Positions 26,029-42,059 are shown, numbered from the stretch's first letter. The stretch: 64,000 nucleotides of DNA from Moritella sp. Urea-trap-13 (GCF_002836355.1 NZ_PJCA01000001.1:372001-436000); one strand, 5' to 3'. The notes: generated by a model not told the origin, from the sequence alone. Numbers and translations: made by a program.

Positions 26029-27501
26029 TTACAGCAACGGGTTGAATAAATAAAACACGCTTTCTAAAAAGCGTTGTACTCGACCTCGTTGTCGCCATTG
26101 AGTGAGGCATACTTTATGCGAATGAGCGATATAAGATAACTGTAATTGATAAAGTTCAGCAATAAAAGGTGACTGATCAATCAGTAATGTCACTTCGAAA
26201 TTGAGCCAAAAACTGCGTTTATCTAAATTAACCGTACCCACCAAACATAGCTCATTATCGACAAGAATACTTTTGGTGTGCAGTAAGCCATGTTGGTATT
26301 GATATATTTCCACACCACAAACCAGCAATTCCTCAAAAAAACCCTTGCAGGCATAATCGACCATACGAGAGTCATTCTTCGCTGGCAGAATAATTTGTAC
26401 TTTCACACCGCGGGCACTGGCGGTTTTAAGCGCCGCTTGCAGCGCTTCATCAGGGACAAAGTAAGGCGTAGTTAAAATAAGTGACTTTTGCGCCGAATAA
26501 ATCGCCGAAACCAATACTTGATGGATATTATCATCATCCACATAAGGGCCTGATGGGATCACTTGCACATGACTGTTCTCATCAAATACAGGGCTTTCCT
26601 TACATTTAACCAGCATGTTTTTAACTAAGCTTTCACCGGTTTCCATCTCCCAGTCAAATTCCAGCAGTGAACCGGTAATCGGAATAATTGGACCTTGCAT
26701 GCGGATCATAATATCAACCCACTCACCCACCCCAGCATCTTGCTTAAACACATGAGGATCAACCAAATTCATACTACCGGTATAACCAACATGGCTATCA
26801 ATGGCGATAAGCTTACGGTGCATACGTAAATCTTGGCGATGAAAGAATATCCGCATCGGGCCGACAGGCAATACTTCAATAAGGTGAATGCCTGCCTGCT
26901 TAAACTGCTTCGGCCAACGGCTTTTAAAAAATGGTGAACTGCCAACAGAATCAAGCATGACGCGACAGTCAATACCACGTTTAGCGGCATTAATCAGTGC
27001 CAGAGCCACCTGATCAGCTTTACCGCCAACCGCCCATATATAAAACTCGAAGTAGACAACTTGGGTTGCGGCGTTAATATCGGCGATTATCTGCTCAAGA
27101 ATACCGTGCGGACTGGTTAATAACATCAGTTGATTACCGGTTACCGCCGGCATTTTAAAACGCCCATAAATCAACTCACGCAATGACGTGACTAAACTTC
27201 TATTATCCTCATCATAAGGCACCAGATACGGCGCAGCACATTGATTAATCTGTTGGGTAAAAGGATCAAACATCGTTTCAGCTCTTTGTACCCGTTTTTT
27301 ACCCAGGTACAGTTCACCAAAAATCAGATAAATAATCACCCCAGCAAACGGTAACGTGTAAATCACCGATAACCAGGCCAGTGAGATACTAGCTGAACGT
27401 CGTTTAGTGATCACCCGCAATGATACTAATATAATGATCACCGCATGCAGAAAAACCAGCAGTAAGGTCATAAAATTAGTAAACGAATCCCATTTATCCA
27501 T
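26029..27501 (-). CDS. clsA: Cardiolipin synthase A
   Basis: About 490 residues. Two N-terminal membrane segments are followed by two phospholipase-D HKD motifs: MHRKLIAIDSHVGYTGSMN and LLHTKSILVDNELCLVGTVN. The spacing and the flanking FKQDAGVGEWVDIM and TTPYFVPDEAL blocks match E. coli ClsA, as does the ending FNPLL. It joins two phosphatidylglycerol molecules into cardiolipin in the inner membrane. I prefer ATG 27501 over the in-frame TTG 27513; it overlaps the end of arcB by eight bases, so translation is probably coupled. A cls gene directly behind arcB is unusual to my knowledge. Confidence 0.93.
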   Translation of the reverse strand: MDKWDSFTNFMTLLLVFLHAVIIILVSLRVITKRRSASISLAWLSVIYTLPFAGVIIYLIFGELYLGKKRVQRAETMFDPFTQQINQCAAPYLVPYDEDNRSLVTSLRELIYGRFKMPAVTGNQLMLLTSPHGILEQIIADINAATQVVYFEFYIWAVGGKADQVALALINAAKRGIDCRVMLDSVGSSPFFKSRWPKQFKQAGIHLIEVLPVGPMRIFFHRQDLRMHRKLIAIDSHVGYTGSMNLVDPHVFKQDAGVGEWVDIMIRMQGPIIPITGSLLEFDWEMETGESLVKNMLVKCKESPVFDENSHVQVIPSGPYVDDDNIHQVLVSAIYSAQKSLILTTPYFVPDEALQAALKTASARGVKVQIILPAKNDSRMVDYACKGFFEELLVCGVEIYQYQHGLLHTKSILVDNELCLVGTVNLDKRSFWLNFEVTLLIDQSPFIAELYQLQLSYIAHSHKVCLTQWRQRGRVQRFLESVFYLFNPLL

Positions 27502-29842
27502 CTTGATTTTCAATCCAGGTCTTCAGACGATTAACATCATGCTGATATTCAGTATTTATTTGTTCAACCCAATCATCGATGTTTTCCCACCAGGTTGGTT
27601 GCTCTGGTGACTGGGCTAATTGTGATACCTGTTGAATACGTATCAGTCCAATCGATCCTGCCGCCCCCTTAATCTTATGCGCTTCATCAACAATCGCATC
27701 TTGATCTCGCGCGGTTAAATTCGTATTCAATAAGGTTAAATAATGTGGCATGGTTTGTTCAAATAAAAGCACACTTTGTAGTAATAGATCTTTGCCTAAG
27801 GTATCCAGATATTGTTGTAATAAATCAACATCAAGATATTCATCGAGCATTTTTTGTTCATCAGTAAGTTCATCAACAGCATAATTCAGATGAGGTTCCG
27901 TCCCCTGTCCTACAGGGCTAAATAAACGACTGAGAACCCCAGTTACGGCATTGATCGAGAGAGGTTTACTGATCGCATCATCCATACCTTTATCAATATA
28001 CTCTTGGCGATTATTAATGACATTAGCCGTTAACGCGACAACTGGCGGTAACTCCAGGGTGTTATTTTCACGTAAGGTTTTAATCACGTCAAAACCCGAC
28101 ATATCCGGTAAATTAATGTCTAAGAAGATTAAATCATAACGATTATTCTCTGCCATTTCGATAGCACAGTGACCATCGACAGCAACGTCAACACTATGAC
28201 CGAGTTTATTTAAAATAGCGGTACACACAGTGACATTCAGTTCGATATCTTCAACAAGTAATATAGACAGTTTAGTTTGCTCACTTTCCGCCATATCACC
28301 CTGTTGCAAACTTTCCACGCCATCGACATCAAACTCAATCGTGAAGCAAGACCCCTTACCTAATTCACTGCTGACCCAGATATCACCGCCCATCGCGGTC
28401 ATTAAACTTTTAGCTACCGACAAGCCAATACCGGTACCAGTTGCACGTTTACTGCCTTGCTCCTGATAATACATCGCGAATATCTTATCTTGCCCTTCCG
28501 CTGAAATACCAATACCAGTATCTTCAACCTCAAAGGTCAAACCAATTCTATTATCGTCTTCTTCACTGGTAAATACCCGAATACTAACTTCACCAGAATC
28601 GGTAAATTTCACCGCATTAGACACCAAATTCCATAACACTTGACGTAATCGAGTGCCATCAGCATTAATAAAATCGGGGATATCACCAAATACATCAAAC
28701 GCTAATACCAACCCCTTTTGTTCCGCTTGTAACAGCGCTAAGGTTTTAATGTCATTAAGGAAGCTTCTGAACTCAATCGGTTGATTAACGATCTCAAACT
28801 TACGTCGATCAAATTTATCTAAATCAATAATATCGTTAAAGATATTACCCATTGTTTGGGCGCTAACATAAATGGTATTTAAATGCTGACGCTGCTCTTC
28901 ACTGAGTGAACCATCAAGTAAGATCCGGCTTAAACCAACAACACCATTTAACGGAGTACGTAATTCGTGGCTAATCGTTGAAATGAAAGTAGTTTTATCA
29001 CGACTGGCTTTTTCTAATGCATTTTGGTATTTCTTACGTTCGGTAATATCACGGCCATAACCGAGTACCCCGATATATTCATTTCGTCGTCCAAAGAAAG
29101 GCACTTTACGTAATTCAAAGCAGGCCTTATGACCATCAGGATAAGTTAGCCATTGTTCGTAGGTTTCTGATAACTGAGTGCTTAATACGGCTTTATCGGT
29201 TGCCGCAAATTTAGCTGCGATCTCGGTATCGTAAACATCAAAAGGGGTTAAACCAATAAGTTCTTTTTCAATTTTACCCGTCAGCGCTTCCATCGCTAAG
29301 TTACAACCGGAAAATTGGCCTTGTTCATTACTGTAATAAACCAAATCTGGCGAGCTATCAATAAATGAACGGACTAACGCAGAGCGTTCTTCCACCACTA
29401 ATTGTGCCTGCTCACGGTGAAAGACTTCATTCTCTAAATCTTTGAATGCTTGATTTCTATCTGCTTCGGCTTTTTTACGCTCTTCAAACTCAGCATTAAG
29501 TTCAATCAGGTTTACTTGTAATTCTTGTTGTAGTTGTAAATCACGTGCACGTACTTCTTGCAGTTTGTAGACCATTTTACTGAGTCGTTTGCGTGAATCT
29601 TCGAGTTGCTGGACAACGATAGAAAGGAAAAACACCACCCAAGGCGTAACGATTATCGCGAATAGAATTGCCGCATAGAGAGCGTCAAGTTTAACCTCAC
29701 CACGTAGAATATAATTAATGCTCGCTTGGATCATGATAGAAAAGAAAATGATCATGGCCGCTGAGAGGATACTGAAACGAATGACACCCAGTTTAGTGAG
29801 CATATCAACATAGTACTGAGCCCAAGCTCTGATTTTAATCAT
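27494..29842 (-). CDS. arcB: Aerobic respiration sensor kinase ArcB
   Basis: A 782-residue tripartite hybrid kinase. Two membrane segments (about 22-44 and 56-78) with a short periplasmic loop are followed by a coiled-coil linker, a PAS domain (about 155-265), a kinase core with H292 in STISHELRTPLNG, a receiver domain with Asp575 in FLDINLPD, and an HPt domain with His722 in AHKIKGAAGS. The redox-sensing cysteines known from E. coli, Cys180 and Cys241, are present at the same numbers. ArcB senses quinone redox state and phosphorylates ArcA when oxygen is low. arcA is not in the window. Confidence 0.95.
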   Translation of the reverse strand: MIKIRAWAQYYVDMLTKLGVIRFSILSAAMIIFFSIMIQASINYILRGEVKLDALYAAILFAIIVTPWVVFFLSIVVQQLEDSRKRLSKMVYKLQEVRARDLQLQQELQVNLIELNAEFEERKKAEADRNQAFKDLENEVFHREQAQLVVEERSALVRSFIDSSPDLVYYSNEQGQFSGCNLAMEALTGKIEKELIGLTPFDVYDTEIAAKFAATDKAVLSTQLSETYEQWLTYPDGHKACFELRKVPFFGRRNEYIGVLGYGRDITERKKYQNALEKASRDKTTFISTISHELRTPLNGVVGLSRILLDGSLSEEQRQHLNTIYVSAQTMGNIFNDIIDLDKFDRRKFEIVNQPIEFRSFLNDIKTLALLQAEQKGLVLAFDVFGDIPDFINADGTRLRQVLWNLVSNAVKFTDSGEVSIRVFTSEEDDNRIGLTFEVEDTGIGISAEGQDKIFAMYYQEQGSKRATGTGIGLSVAKSLMTAMGGDIWVSSELGKGSCFTIEFDVDGVESLQQGDMAESEQTKLSILLVEDIELNVTVCTAILNKLGHSVDVAVDGHCAIEMAENNRYDLIFLDINLPDMSGFDVIKTLRENNTLELPPVVALTANVINNRQEYIDKGMDDAISKPLSINAVTGVLSRLFSPVGQGTEPHLNYAVDELTDEQKMLDEYLDVDLLQQYLDTLGKDLLLQSVLLFEQTMPHYLTLLNTNLTARDQDAIVDEAHKIKGAAGSIGLIRIQQVSQLAQSPEQPTWWENIDDWVEQINTEYQHDVNRLKTWIENQDG

Positions 29843-29912
29843 GGATTACCCACAGTAATAAAATTATCTAGATAATTAATAATATACGATAGATTATAAG
29901 CAAACCACTGAT

Positions 29913-29946
29913 AAATTAAGGTTTTAATAAATCTATGATTTTAATA
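29913..29946 (-). repeat. Imperfect 17-bp duplication over the stop of the GGDEF gene
   Basis: On the minus strand TATTAAAATCATAGATT (29946-29930, containing the stop TAG) is followed directly by TATTAAAACCTTAATTT (29929-29913). Thirteen of 17 bases agree. Confidence 0.5.
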
Positions 29947-31552
29947 GAGCAAAATTTAATTCGAGCATGTCATTATCATCCACTTCATCTCGGTAAACAC
30001 AATACTGATTACGTCCATGCTCCTTAGCAAGGTATAGCGCCTTATCAGCATTTTCGAGTAATTGCGCTGCTGAACTTTCACTTTCCGGGCACATGGTGGC
30101 AATACCGATACTTAAGGTGACATGTTTTGCCGCCTTAGAATAAGCATGTTCAATGGCTAAATGTTCGATCGCTGCAAGGATCTTACTAGCAAGACGAATC
30201 GCACCTTCTTCATCGGTATTGGGTAAAATAACGGCAAATTCTTCGCCGCCATAACGCGCGACTAAATCTGCTCCCCGGTGTACTTGGCCATCCATCACTT
30301 GGGCAATGCGAGTCAACACGGTATCGCCCATGGGGTGACCGTAATTATCATTATACAATTTGAAGCTGTCGACATCGCAAAACAGCAAAGACATCTGCTT
30401 AACTTCACTATGATGGGTTGACCAATAATGCTGTAATTTATTATCAAACGTGCGTCGATTGGCGATTTTAGTCAGCTCATCAGTTGAACTCAGCTGATCA
30501 AATTTTTCTATAGCCTGCTCAAGTTCATGCTCGATACGCTTACGCTCGGTTAAATCGCGATAAATAATTAAAATACCACTCTCACCATTGGTATTATTCA
30601 CATAGCGCTGTTTACATACTTCGTACCAACGTGGTTCTTTATCTTCAAGGTGTAATAATCTTTCATAGCGGACTGCTTTACCATCGATTAATAATTGATT
30701 CTCTTGCTGTAATAACCACGATTTTTTATCGCGGCTGACCAAGGCTTGCCTATCCATACCAATTAAGTCGCGATGCTCAACACCAACAACCTCACAATAA
30801 CCTTTATTGGCACCAACATATTTACCATTACCATTCATAAACGCAACGGGATCTGGCGTCGCATTAATAACCGAGTTTAATAAACTATTGTGGCGGCTTA
30901 ATTCGGCCTCAATACGCAGGTGCTCGCCATTTTCATTCTGCAGGCGTTCATTAAGTTCCATCACTTCCGTTTGGTCATGCGATACCGTTAAGATCGCGAC
31001 AACTATTTTATCTTCGTCATACAACGGATATTTGATGGTACGTAATAAAATATTATTGTCATCGACAGTACTCCACTCCTCATATTCTTGTATTTCACCG
31101 ATAAGCACAGACTTTTCGTAAGACTTGATCCGCCCTAGTTTCGACGCACTATAAAAATCGTCTTCAAAATGGCCATTGACTTGATCTACCGATTGGCCAA
31201 ATTGAGTCGCCCATGATGGTGAACAACTGAGAATGAGACCATCTAATGTTTTGATATGAATAAATGCCGAGTTGGAGGCAAATAAACAATTAATGATTTG
31301 CCCATCCATATCCCAAGGTGAAATAGTGGCAGAGTTGCTATCAATCACCAGGGTCGGCGTTGCTGAATCGGTCAGTAAAGATTTATAGGTCGAGAGTTTT
31401 CGCGATAGCATTAAAATAACCAGCAGGCTCATCAATAAGACAATCACAACTAGCCAAAACGTTATTTCGAACGTGGTATTTGTTGATAATTCAGTAATGC
31501 CCAGCCACCAATTAAATATTGGCTGTATAAAAGATTGGTTATTAAAATCCAT
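29933..31552 (-). CDS. PAS-PAS-GGDEF membrane diguanylate cyclase
   Basis: About 539 residues. One N-terminal transmembrane segment is followed by two PAS-like sensor regions (the second contains NATPDPVAFMNGNGKYVGANKG and ends in IIYRDLTERKR), then a GGDEF domain with active-site RYGGEEF. It should make c-di-GMP from two GTP at the inner membrane in response to a small ligand or redox signal. I chose ATG 31552, which has AGG seven bases upstream; the ATG at 31600 has none. It lies upstream of arcB on the same strand with 90 bases between them. Confidence 0.9.
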   Translation of the reverse strand: MDFNNQSFIQPIFNWWLGITELSTNTTFEITFWLVVIVLLMSLLVILMLSRKLSTYKSLLTDSATPTLVIDSNSATISPWDMDGQIINCLFASNSAFIHIKTLDGLILSCSPSWATQFGQSVDQVNGHFEDDFYSASKLGRIKSYEKSVLIGEIQEYEEWSTVDDNNILLRTIKYPLYDEDKIVVAILTVSHDQTEVMELNERLQNENGEHLRIEAELSRHNSLLNSVINATPDPVAFMNGNGKYVGANKGYCEVVGVEHRDLIGMDRQALVSRDKKSWLLQQENQLLIDGKAVRYERLLHLEDKEPRWYEVCKQRYVNNTNGESGILIIYRDLTERKRIEHELEQAIEKFDQLSSTDELTKIANRRTFDNKLQHYWSTHHSEVKQMSLLFCDVDSFKLYNDNYGHPMGDTVLTRIAQVMDGQVHRGADLVARYGGEEFAVILPNTDEEGAIRLASKILAAIEHLAIEHAYSKAAKHVTLSIGIATMCPESESSAAQLLENADKALYLAKEHGRNQYCVYRDEVDDNDMLELNFALLKS

Positions 31553-31909
31553 TTTTTCGCCTAAGATCCATCTCACACTTAACCGACCATACAACACCAA
31601 AATAAGAACACTGTAAAGCTGTTATGATAAAAACTAGCGCCGATAGCCATTTTTGTTTTACATACTTTAGTACCAAGTGGCATAAACCTAATAAATCAAT
31701 GCATTAAAAATAGATTAAAGCTAAAAAATGGCATAACGGTGGAAACGACGATCCCAACAGAGCTAATAGATTACAAGATGTCATATTGTTAAAATTAAAA
31801 ACCATATTTTCAATAATCCTCAGTGTTTCGACCAGTTTATTGTCCAATGTCAAAACAAATGGACCATTTACATGAAAAGGTGATAAGTAACTCGGAATAC
31901 ATTTTTAGA
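31553..31909. other. Intergenic region upstream of gltB
   Basis: About 360 AT-rich bases between the divergent GGDEF and gltB genes before the gltB promoter. No ORF, RNA structure or repeat stands out. Binding sites for Lrp or other nitrogen regulators are plausible here but not identifiable by eye. Confidence 0.4.
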
Positions 31910-31937
31910 TTGACCTAAGTGTTAATTCTGGTAAATT
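31910..31937 (+). promoter_or_regulatory. Probable sigma-70 promoter of gltBD
   Basis: TTGACC (31910-31915), a 16-base spacer and TAAATT (31932-31937). The transcript would start near 31944, giving a leader of about 130 bases before gltB. A TTGGC/GCCAA hairpin (31937-31952) overlaps the start region. Confidence 0.5.
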
Positions 31938-32074
31938 TGGCAGGTTAGCCAATTTTCGGCTTTTGGAAACTTTAATGATTTACCTATTTTTATATGTATG
32001 TTTTTCCTCTGAGTAGAAGCTCTCGAGGTATACATATTCAGTATTTAGTAAATTGGATGCAAGGGAGAAGTGCA

Positions 32075-37959
<5,885 letters not shown>

Positions 37960-38025
37960 AGCGTGTATAAAATGAAGCGTTAAGCAACATTTTTAATTTA
38001 CTACTAAAGCCTCAACTATCTATTT

Positions 38026-38061
38026 AAAAACGCTAGCATTAATTAATGCTAGCGTTTTTTT
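38026..38061 (+). terminator. Rho-independent terminator of gltBD
   Basis: A 12-bp perfect stem (38029-38040 with 38045-38056), AATT loop, A run before and T run after. Confidence 0.9.
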
Positions 38062-38168
38062 ATCGGTAAATTCCGACTATAAAAACGATAATATATTTAA
38101 TTACTGGTCATTATTTTGTATCATAGCCATCAATTCAAAAGGAAATATGGCGTAAACACCTGATAACA

Positions 38169-39404
38169 ATGAACTCGTTTAATATCTTCACCACAACTAA
38201 ATCAACATTGATTGTTATTAGTATCGCAGTTAGTTTTTTAAGCACGTTATTTAGCGTGCCAAGCTTTGCTGCGCAAGAAATAATTTTAGGTGACTATATT
38301 AAGACACCAGCGCCTAGCACAGCGGATGAATCAACCAGTATTAGCACCAATATTACCGAAAATACCGATGCAGTGACGACCACTGAAAACAGTCAAGAAG
38401 TTATACTCGCTGATAGTTTAGGCGTAGACGTAGATTGGCTATGGTTAAAATCCGGTGAATTCTTAATTGGTAACATCGAAGATCTTTATGAAGAAAAAAT
38501 GGCTTTCGATAGTGATGATCTCGGCGATTTAAAAATTAAGTGGAAAGATATCAGTCGTATTAACAGTCGTCAATTATTCACCGTTCGCACCATTGACGGC
38601 AAGATCATTACTGGCACCATCGCGCTTGAAGATGGCATATTGATTATCAGTAATAATCGTCAGCATAAAATCCCCCAAGACGACCTCATGACCCTGATTG
38701 CGGGTTTAGAAACCGGCGCCAACATCTGGGAAGGCAAAGTTACCTTCGGGGCTAATCTAAGCTCAGGTAATACCAACAAGCTGGAATATAATACCAACGC
38801 TGAGCTTTCTAGGCACACCACAGCATCACGTATCAAAACCTCATATACCGCCATTATCGGTGAAACTAATAATGTGCAGACAGATGAAAACCATCGTTTC
38901 TTAGCGACCTACGATGTCTATAGTGACAAAGACCTGTTTTTCCGTCCGCTCGATTTAAGCTTCTATCGCGATCCATTACAAAATGTAAACAGTCGAATCA
39001 ATCTTGGTATGGGTATCGGCTATCAATTTATTGATGATGGCGACCAAGAGCTAGAAATGAACTTAGGTCCCTCTTATCTGTATACCAAATATGAATATAC
39101 TGACCCCCAGATCAGTAACAGTGATTCCAGTCTTGCGCTATCCATCACTGTCGATTATGAACGTGAAATACATGACCAAATTGATTTTGAATTAAGTTAT
39201 AAAATAACCGCCACAGAAGCTGAACTTGGCGGCTATTTGCAAAACACCAAGTTAAACTTTGATATTGAACTCACAGATGTGCTGGATTTCGACATCTCAT
39301 TTTTCTGGGATAGAGTGAATAATCCTTTACCTGATATTGATGGCAATCCATTAAAGAAAAATGACTTTCGTATTGCTTTTGGCTTAGGTGTTTCTTTTAA
39401 TTAA
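38169..39404 (+). CDS. DUF481 (YdiY-like) outer-membrane beta-barrel protein
   Basis: A 411-residue protein with a signal peptide (cleavage near SFAA-Q), a low-complexity Thr/Ser linker, a small beta domain (LKSGEFLIGNIEDLYEEKM..., about 90-170) and a C-terminal barrel starting ANIWEGKVTFGANLSSGNTNK and ending GLGVSFN, with terminal aromatic-type residues. Matches the DUF481 family (YdiY, salt-induced outer-membrane protein). Function unknown. The ribosome-binding site is poor; a better AAGGA site upstream serves only a two-codon frame (see findings). Confidence 0.8.
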   Translation: MNSFNIFTTTKSTLIVISIAVSFLSTLFSVPSFAAQEIILGDYIKTPAPSTADESTSISTNITENTDAVTTTENSQEVILADSLGVDVDWLWLKSGEFLIGNIEDLYEEKMAFDSDDLGDLKIKWKDISRINSRQLFTVRTIDGKIITGTIALEDGILIISNNRQHKIPQDDLMTLIAGLETGANIWEGKVTFGANLSSGNTNKLEYNTNAELSRHTTASRIKTSYTAIIGETNNVQTDENHRFLATYDVYSDKDLFFRPLDLSFYRDPLQNVNSRINLGMGIGYQFIDDGDQELEMNLGPSYLYTKYEYTDPQISNSDSSLALSITVDYEREIHDQIDFELSYKITATEAELGGYLQNTKLNFDIELTDVLDFDISFFWDRVNNPLPDIDGNPLKKNDFRIAFGLGVSFN

Positions 39405-39459
39405 TACCTTAGCCAAATTGTGCTAGCATGGCATTTTTCGAAACAGATTAGAGACGACG

Positions 39460-40155
39460 ATGAAAATAGGTATTATTGGTGCAATGGAGCAGGAAGTTGA
39501 GATCCTGCGTGAGCAACTAGCTAACGTAACAACATTTACCCAAGCGGGTTGCGAATACTACAGCGGCACACTTGCTGGTCATGATGTGATTTTAAGTAAA
39601 TCAGGTATTGGTAAAGTAGCAGCCGCAGTTGCAACAACGTTACTACTTGAACATTACAAGCCTGATTACATCATCAATACCGGTTCTGCTGGCGGTTACG
39701 ATAAAACCCTTAAAGTAGGCGATGTGGTGATCTCAAGTGAAGTTCGTCATCACGATGTTGATTTAACTGTATTTGGTTACGAAATGGGTCAATGTGCACA
39801 GAAACCTGCTGCCTTTATCCCAGATACTCGTCTTGTCGAAGCAGCGAAAAAAGCCATCTCAGCAGACAGCGAAATCAAAACTATCGAAGGTCTCATTTGT
39901 ACTGGCGATAGCTTTATGTGTGATCCGAAAAAAGTGGAAGAAGCGCGTATTAACTTCCCTACAATGGCCGCAGTAGAAATGGAAGCGGCAGCAATTGCCC
40001 AAACATGTCACCAGTTTGACGTACCGTTTGTGGTGATCCGTTCTCTATCTGATATCGCTGGTAAAGAATCACCAACGTCATTTGAAGAATACCTAGTTGT
40101 TGCAGCGAAAAACTCATCAGCTATGGTACTAAACATGCTAAAAGAATTAAAATAG
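39460..40155 (+). CDS. mtnN: 5'-methylthioadenosine/S-adenosylhomocysteine nucleosidase
   Basis: A 231-residue enzyme cleaving adenine from MTA and SAH, needed for methionine recycling, methylation and the AI-2 precursor. Glu12 in [10 protein letters not shown], the MEMEAAA-type motif VEMEAAAIA, and the catalytic Asp in RSLSDIAG are present. Length is typical (232 in E. coli). The next gene, a CbiB homologue, begins one base after its stop, followed by btuF: the mtnN-cbiB-btuF order known from marine gammaproteobacteria and Vibrio. Confidence 0.96.
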   Translation: MKIGIIGAMEQEVEILREQLANVTTFTQAGCEYYSGTLAGHDVILSKSGIGKVAAAVATTLLLEHYKPDYIINTGSAGGYDKTLKVGDVVISSEVRHHDVDLTVFGYEMGQCAQKPAAFIPDTRLVEAAKKAISADSEIKTIEGLICTGDSFMCDPKKVEEARINFPTMAAVEMEAAAIAQTCHQFDVPFVVIRSLSDIAGKESPTSFEEYLVVAAKNSSAMVLNMLKELK

Positions 40156-40156
40156 C

Positions 40157-41095
40157 ATGAATTTGGCCATGGATTGGACCAGTATGCAGTCAGTATTTAT
40201 CTTACTGGCTGCTATCATCATTGCCCGCTTACCACTCTGCCCACCGCGCTATCATCCGACACAACTGTTAAACAACCTTTTTAGTAACATTGCCAACAAA
40301 GTAAATAACGCCCAACGTAGCCACCAGCAACAATACATCGCCGGCAGCCTTGCCACGTTAGTTATGCTGGGATTTATCTTAGCTATCGCCGTCGTCATTC
40401 AATTTATTGTGATTGAAGCCATCATCTTTGAATTGCTGTTGTTACTGTGTTTATTACAGTGGGAAAAAATCAGTTTACCCGAAATTAATTTAGGCGCGCT
40501 CGAGAAACAAACCATCATCAGCCAAATACAGCCGCGCATATTACGTGATTTAGACCAGCTATCCTTGCTCGGATTGCATAAAGCCAGTATCGAAAACCTG
40601 TGTTTACGTAATAGCTACCAGTGGTTTGCGGTTATCTTTTGGTACAGCTGCTTGGGTATTTGGCCAGCGATAATTTATCGTGTTATTCAATTGATGGCCC
40701 ATAACTGGAATAGCAAGCTAGTGGTTAACCATCAATTCGGGCGCCCTGCGGCATCCTTATTGCAGTTATTATCCGCACCAACCCATGTTATACTTGCATG
40801 CACATTACGCAGCTTACAGCGCGCGACAAGCCCATTTTCAAATTTAATCCAACAAGCAAAACAATGGCATCACTTTAGCAGCGGTTTGTTATTATCCAGT
40901 TTTGCTTACAGCCTCGCGATTCAACTCGGTGGCCCACGCAAATATCAAGGTGTGATGCTGCGCTTTAGTCAACTTGGTCATAGCCAACCAGCACAGCGTA
41001 ATGATATCCATCGCGCACAACAAAAACTGACCTTGGCAATGGTGGTTTGGTTATGCTTTATCAGTGCTATCTATGTGCTTATTGCGATTAAATAA
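40157..41095 (+). CDS. CobD/CbiB-like membrane protein
   Basis: A 312-residue polytopic membrane protein. Segments around 50-100, 155-175 and 290-310 are hydrophobic, and the block ASIENLCLRNSYQWFAVIFWYSCLGIWPAIIYRVIQ resembles the CbiB D-S-x-V-E-N region. CbiB attaches aminopropanol to cobyric acid. This copy looks divergent: the Asp before S-x-E-N is replaced (HKASIEN), so enzyme activity is uncertain. Placement with btuF suggests cobinamide or B12 salvage. It begins one base after mtnN and is likely translationally linked to it. Confidence 0.75.
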   Translation: MNLAMDWTSMQSVFILLAAIIIARLPLCPPRYHPTQLLNNLFSNIANKVNNAQRSHQQQYIAGSLATLVMLGFILAIAVVIQFIVIEAIIFELLLLLCLLQWEKISLPEINLGALEKQTIISQIQPRILRDLDQLSLLGLHKASIENLCLRNSYQWFAVIFWYSCLGIWPAIIYRVIQLMAHNWNSKLVVNHQFGRPAASLLQLLSAPTHVILACTLRSLQRATSPFSNLIQQAKQWHHFSSGLLLSSFAYSLAIQLGGPRKYQGVMLRFSQLGHSQPAQRNDIHRAQQKLTLAMVVWLCFISAIYVLIAIK

Positions 41096-41154
41096 GCCGG
41101 TCATTTATTCAATCTATGTAATACCCTTTTCACCTTTCACTACAATGAGTTTCT

Positions 41155-42024
41155 ATGTTTGTTCCCGCTCGCTTCGTTAGCCTCTTCATCATGACACTAT
41201 TCGCATTATCAGTGCTGCCACCGCCAGTACAAGCGCAATCATTAGCAGTGCAAGAAAAGTACCCACAGCGCATCGTCTCGCTGTCACCGCATACCACTGA
41301 ACTGGTTTTTGCGGCAGGTGCTGGCGATAGACTCATCGGTGTCAGTGCGTACTCTGATTACCCCGAAGCGGCCAAAGCATTGCCGATCGTCGCGAGCTCA
41401 CAACAGATCAACATCGAAACCATACTAGCGCTGAAACCTGACATGATTATTTACTGGCAACAAGGTAACTCTGCCGCAGACATCGAGCAGCTGAAAAAAT
41501 TTGGCATTCCGGTTTATGCGTCAAAGACCGGCGGATTAGATGATATTGGCACACAAATACAGCGGCTTGGAAAAATGCTCGGCACTGAAGCGATTGCTGA
41601 ACCCGTTAGCAAAAAATACCGTCAAGCCTTAGCCGCTTTACGTGCTAAATATAAGCACAACCCTACACAGGACTTGTTCTATCAAGTCTGGCCTACCCCA
41701 TTAATGACGGTAGCTAACGATCCTTGGTTACAACAACAATTTGAGTTATGTGGCTTTAACAATGTGTTTAATGACAGTCCTGTCCCCTACCCTGTTATCA
41801 ATGTGGAACAAGTATTGGTGAAACAACCTGCAGTGATAATAGCTGGTTCGGTGAATGACGCCGAGTTAGCACAATGGCAAACGTGGCAGAGTATTCCAGC
41901 AGTCAAAAACGGCAATATATTTAGGGTTAACCCCGATGTATCACACCGTTTTTCTCCGCGTGTTATTACTGGTATAACAACATTATGCGAAATTGCGTTG
42001 CAAGCAAAACAAATAAGAGAGTAA
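41155..42024 (+). CDS. btuF: Vitamin B12-binding periplasmic protein
   Basis: A 289-residue periplasmic binding protein with a signal peptide (cleavage after VQAQ), then PQRIVSLSPHTTELVFAAGAGDRLIGVS, the opening of cluster A-II binding proteins such as BtuF. Later blocks are IIYWQQGN, KFGIPVY and FYQVWPTPLMTVANDPW, which match BtuF. It passes cobalamin to BtuCD in the inner membrane; btuC and btuD are not in this window. Follows the cbiB-like gene after 59 bases. Confidence 0.92.
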   Translation: MFVPARFVSLFIMTLFALSVLPPPVQAQSLAVQEKYPQRIVSLSPHTTELVFAAGAGDRLIGVSAYSDYPEAAKALPIVASSQQINIETILALKPDMIIYWQQGNSAADIEQLKKFGIPVYASKTGGLDDIGTQIQRLGKMLGTEAIAEPVSKKYRQALAALRAKYKHNPTQDLFYQVWPTPLMTVANDPWLQQQFELCGFNNVFNDSPVPYPVINVEQVLVKQPAVIIAGSVNDAELAQWQTWQSIPAVKNGNIFRVNPDVSHRFSPRVITGITTLCEIALQAKQIRE

Positions 42025-42059
42025 TTTAAAAGTCATCATGTTGCGTTAATTCAAACAGC

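Noticed and set aside
31937-31952. TTGGC/GCCAA hairpin as a gltB attenuator
   Set aside because: It overlaps the predicted transcription start, is only five strong pairs, and there is no leader peptide.
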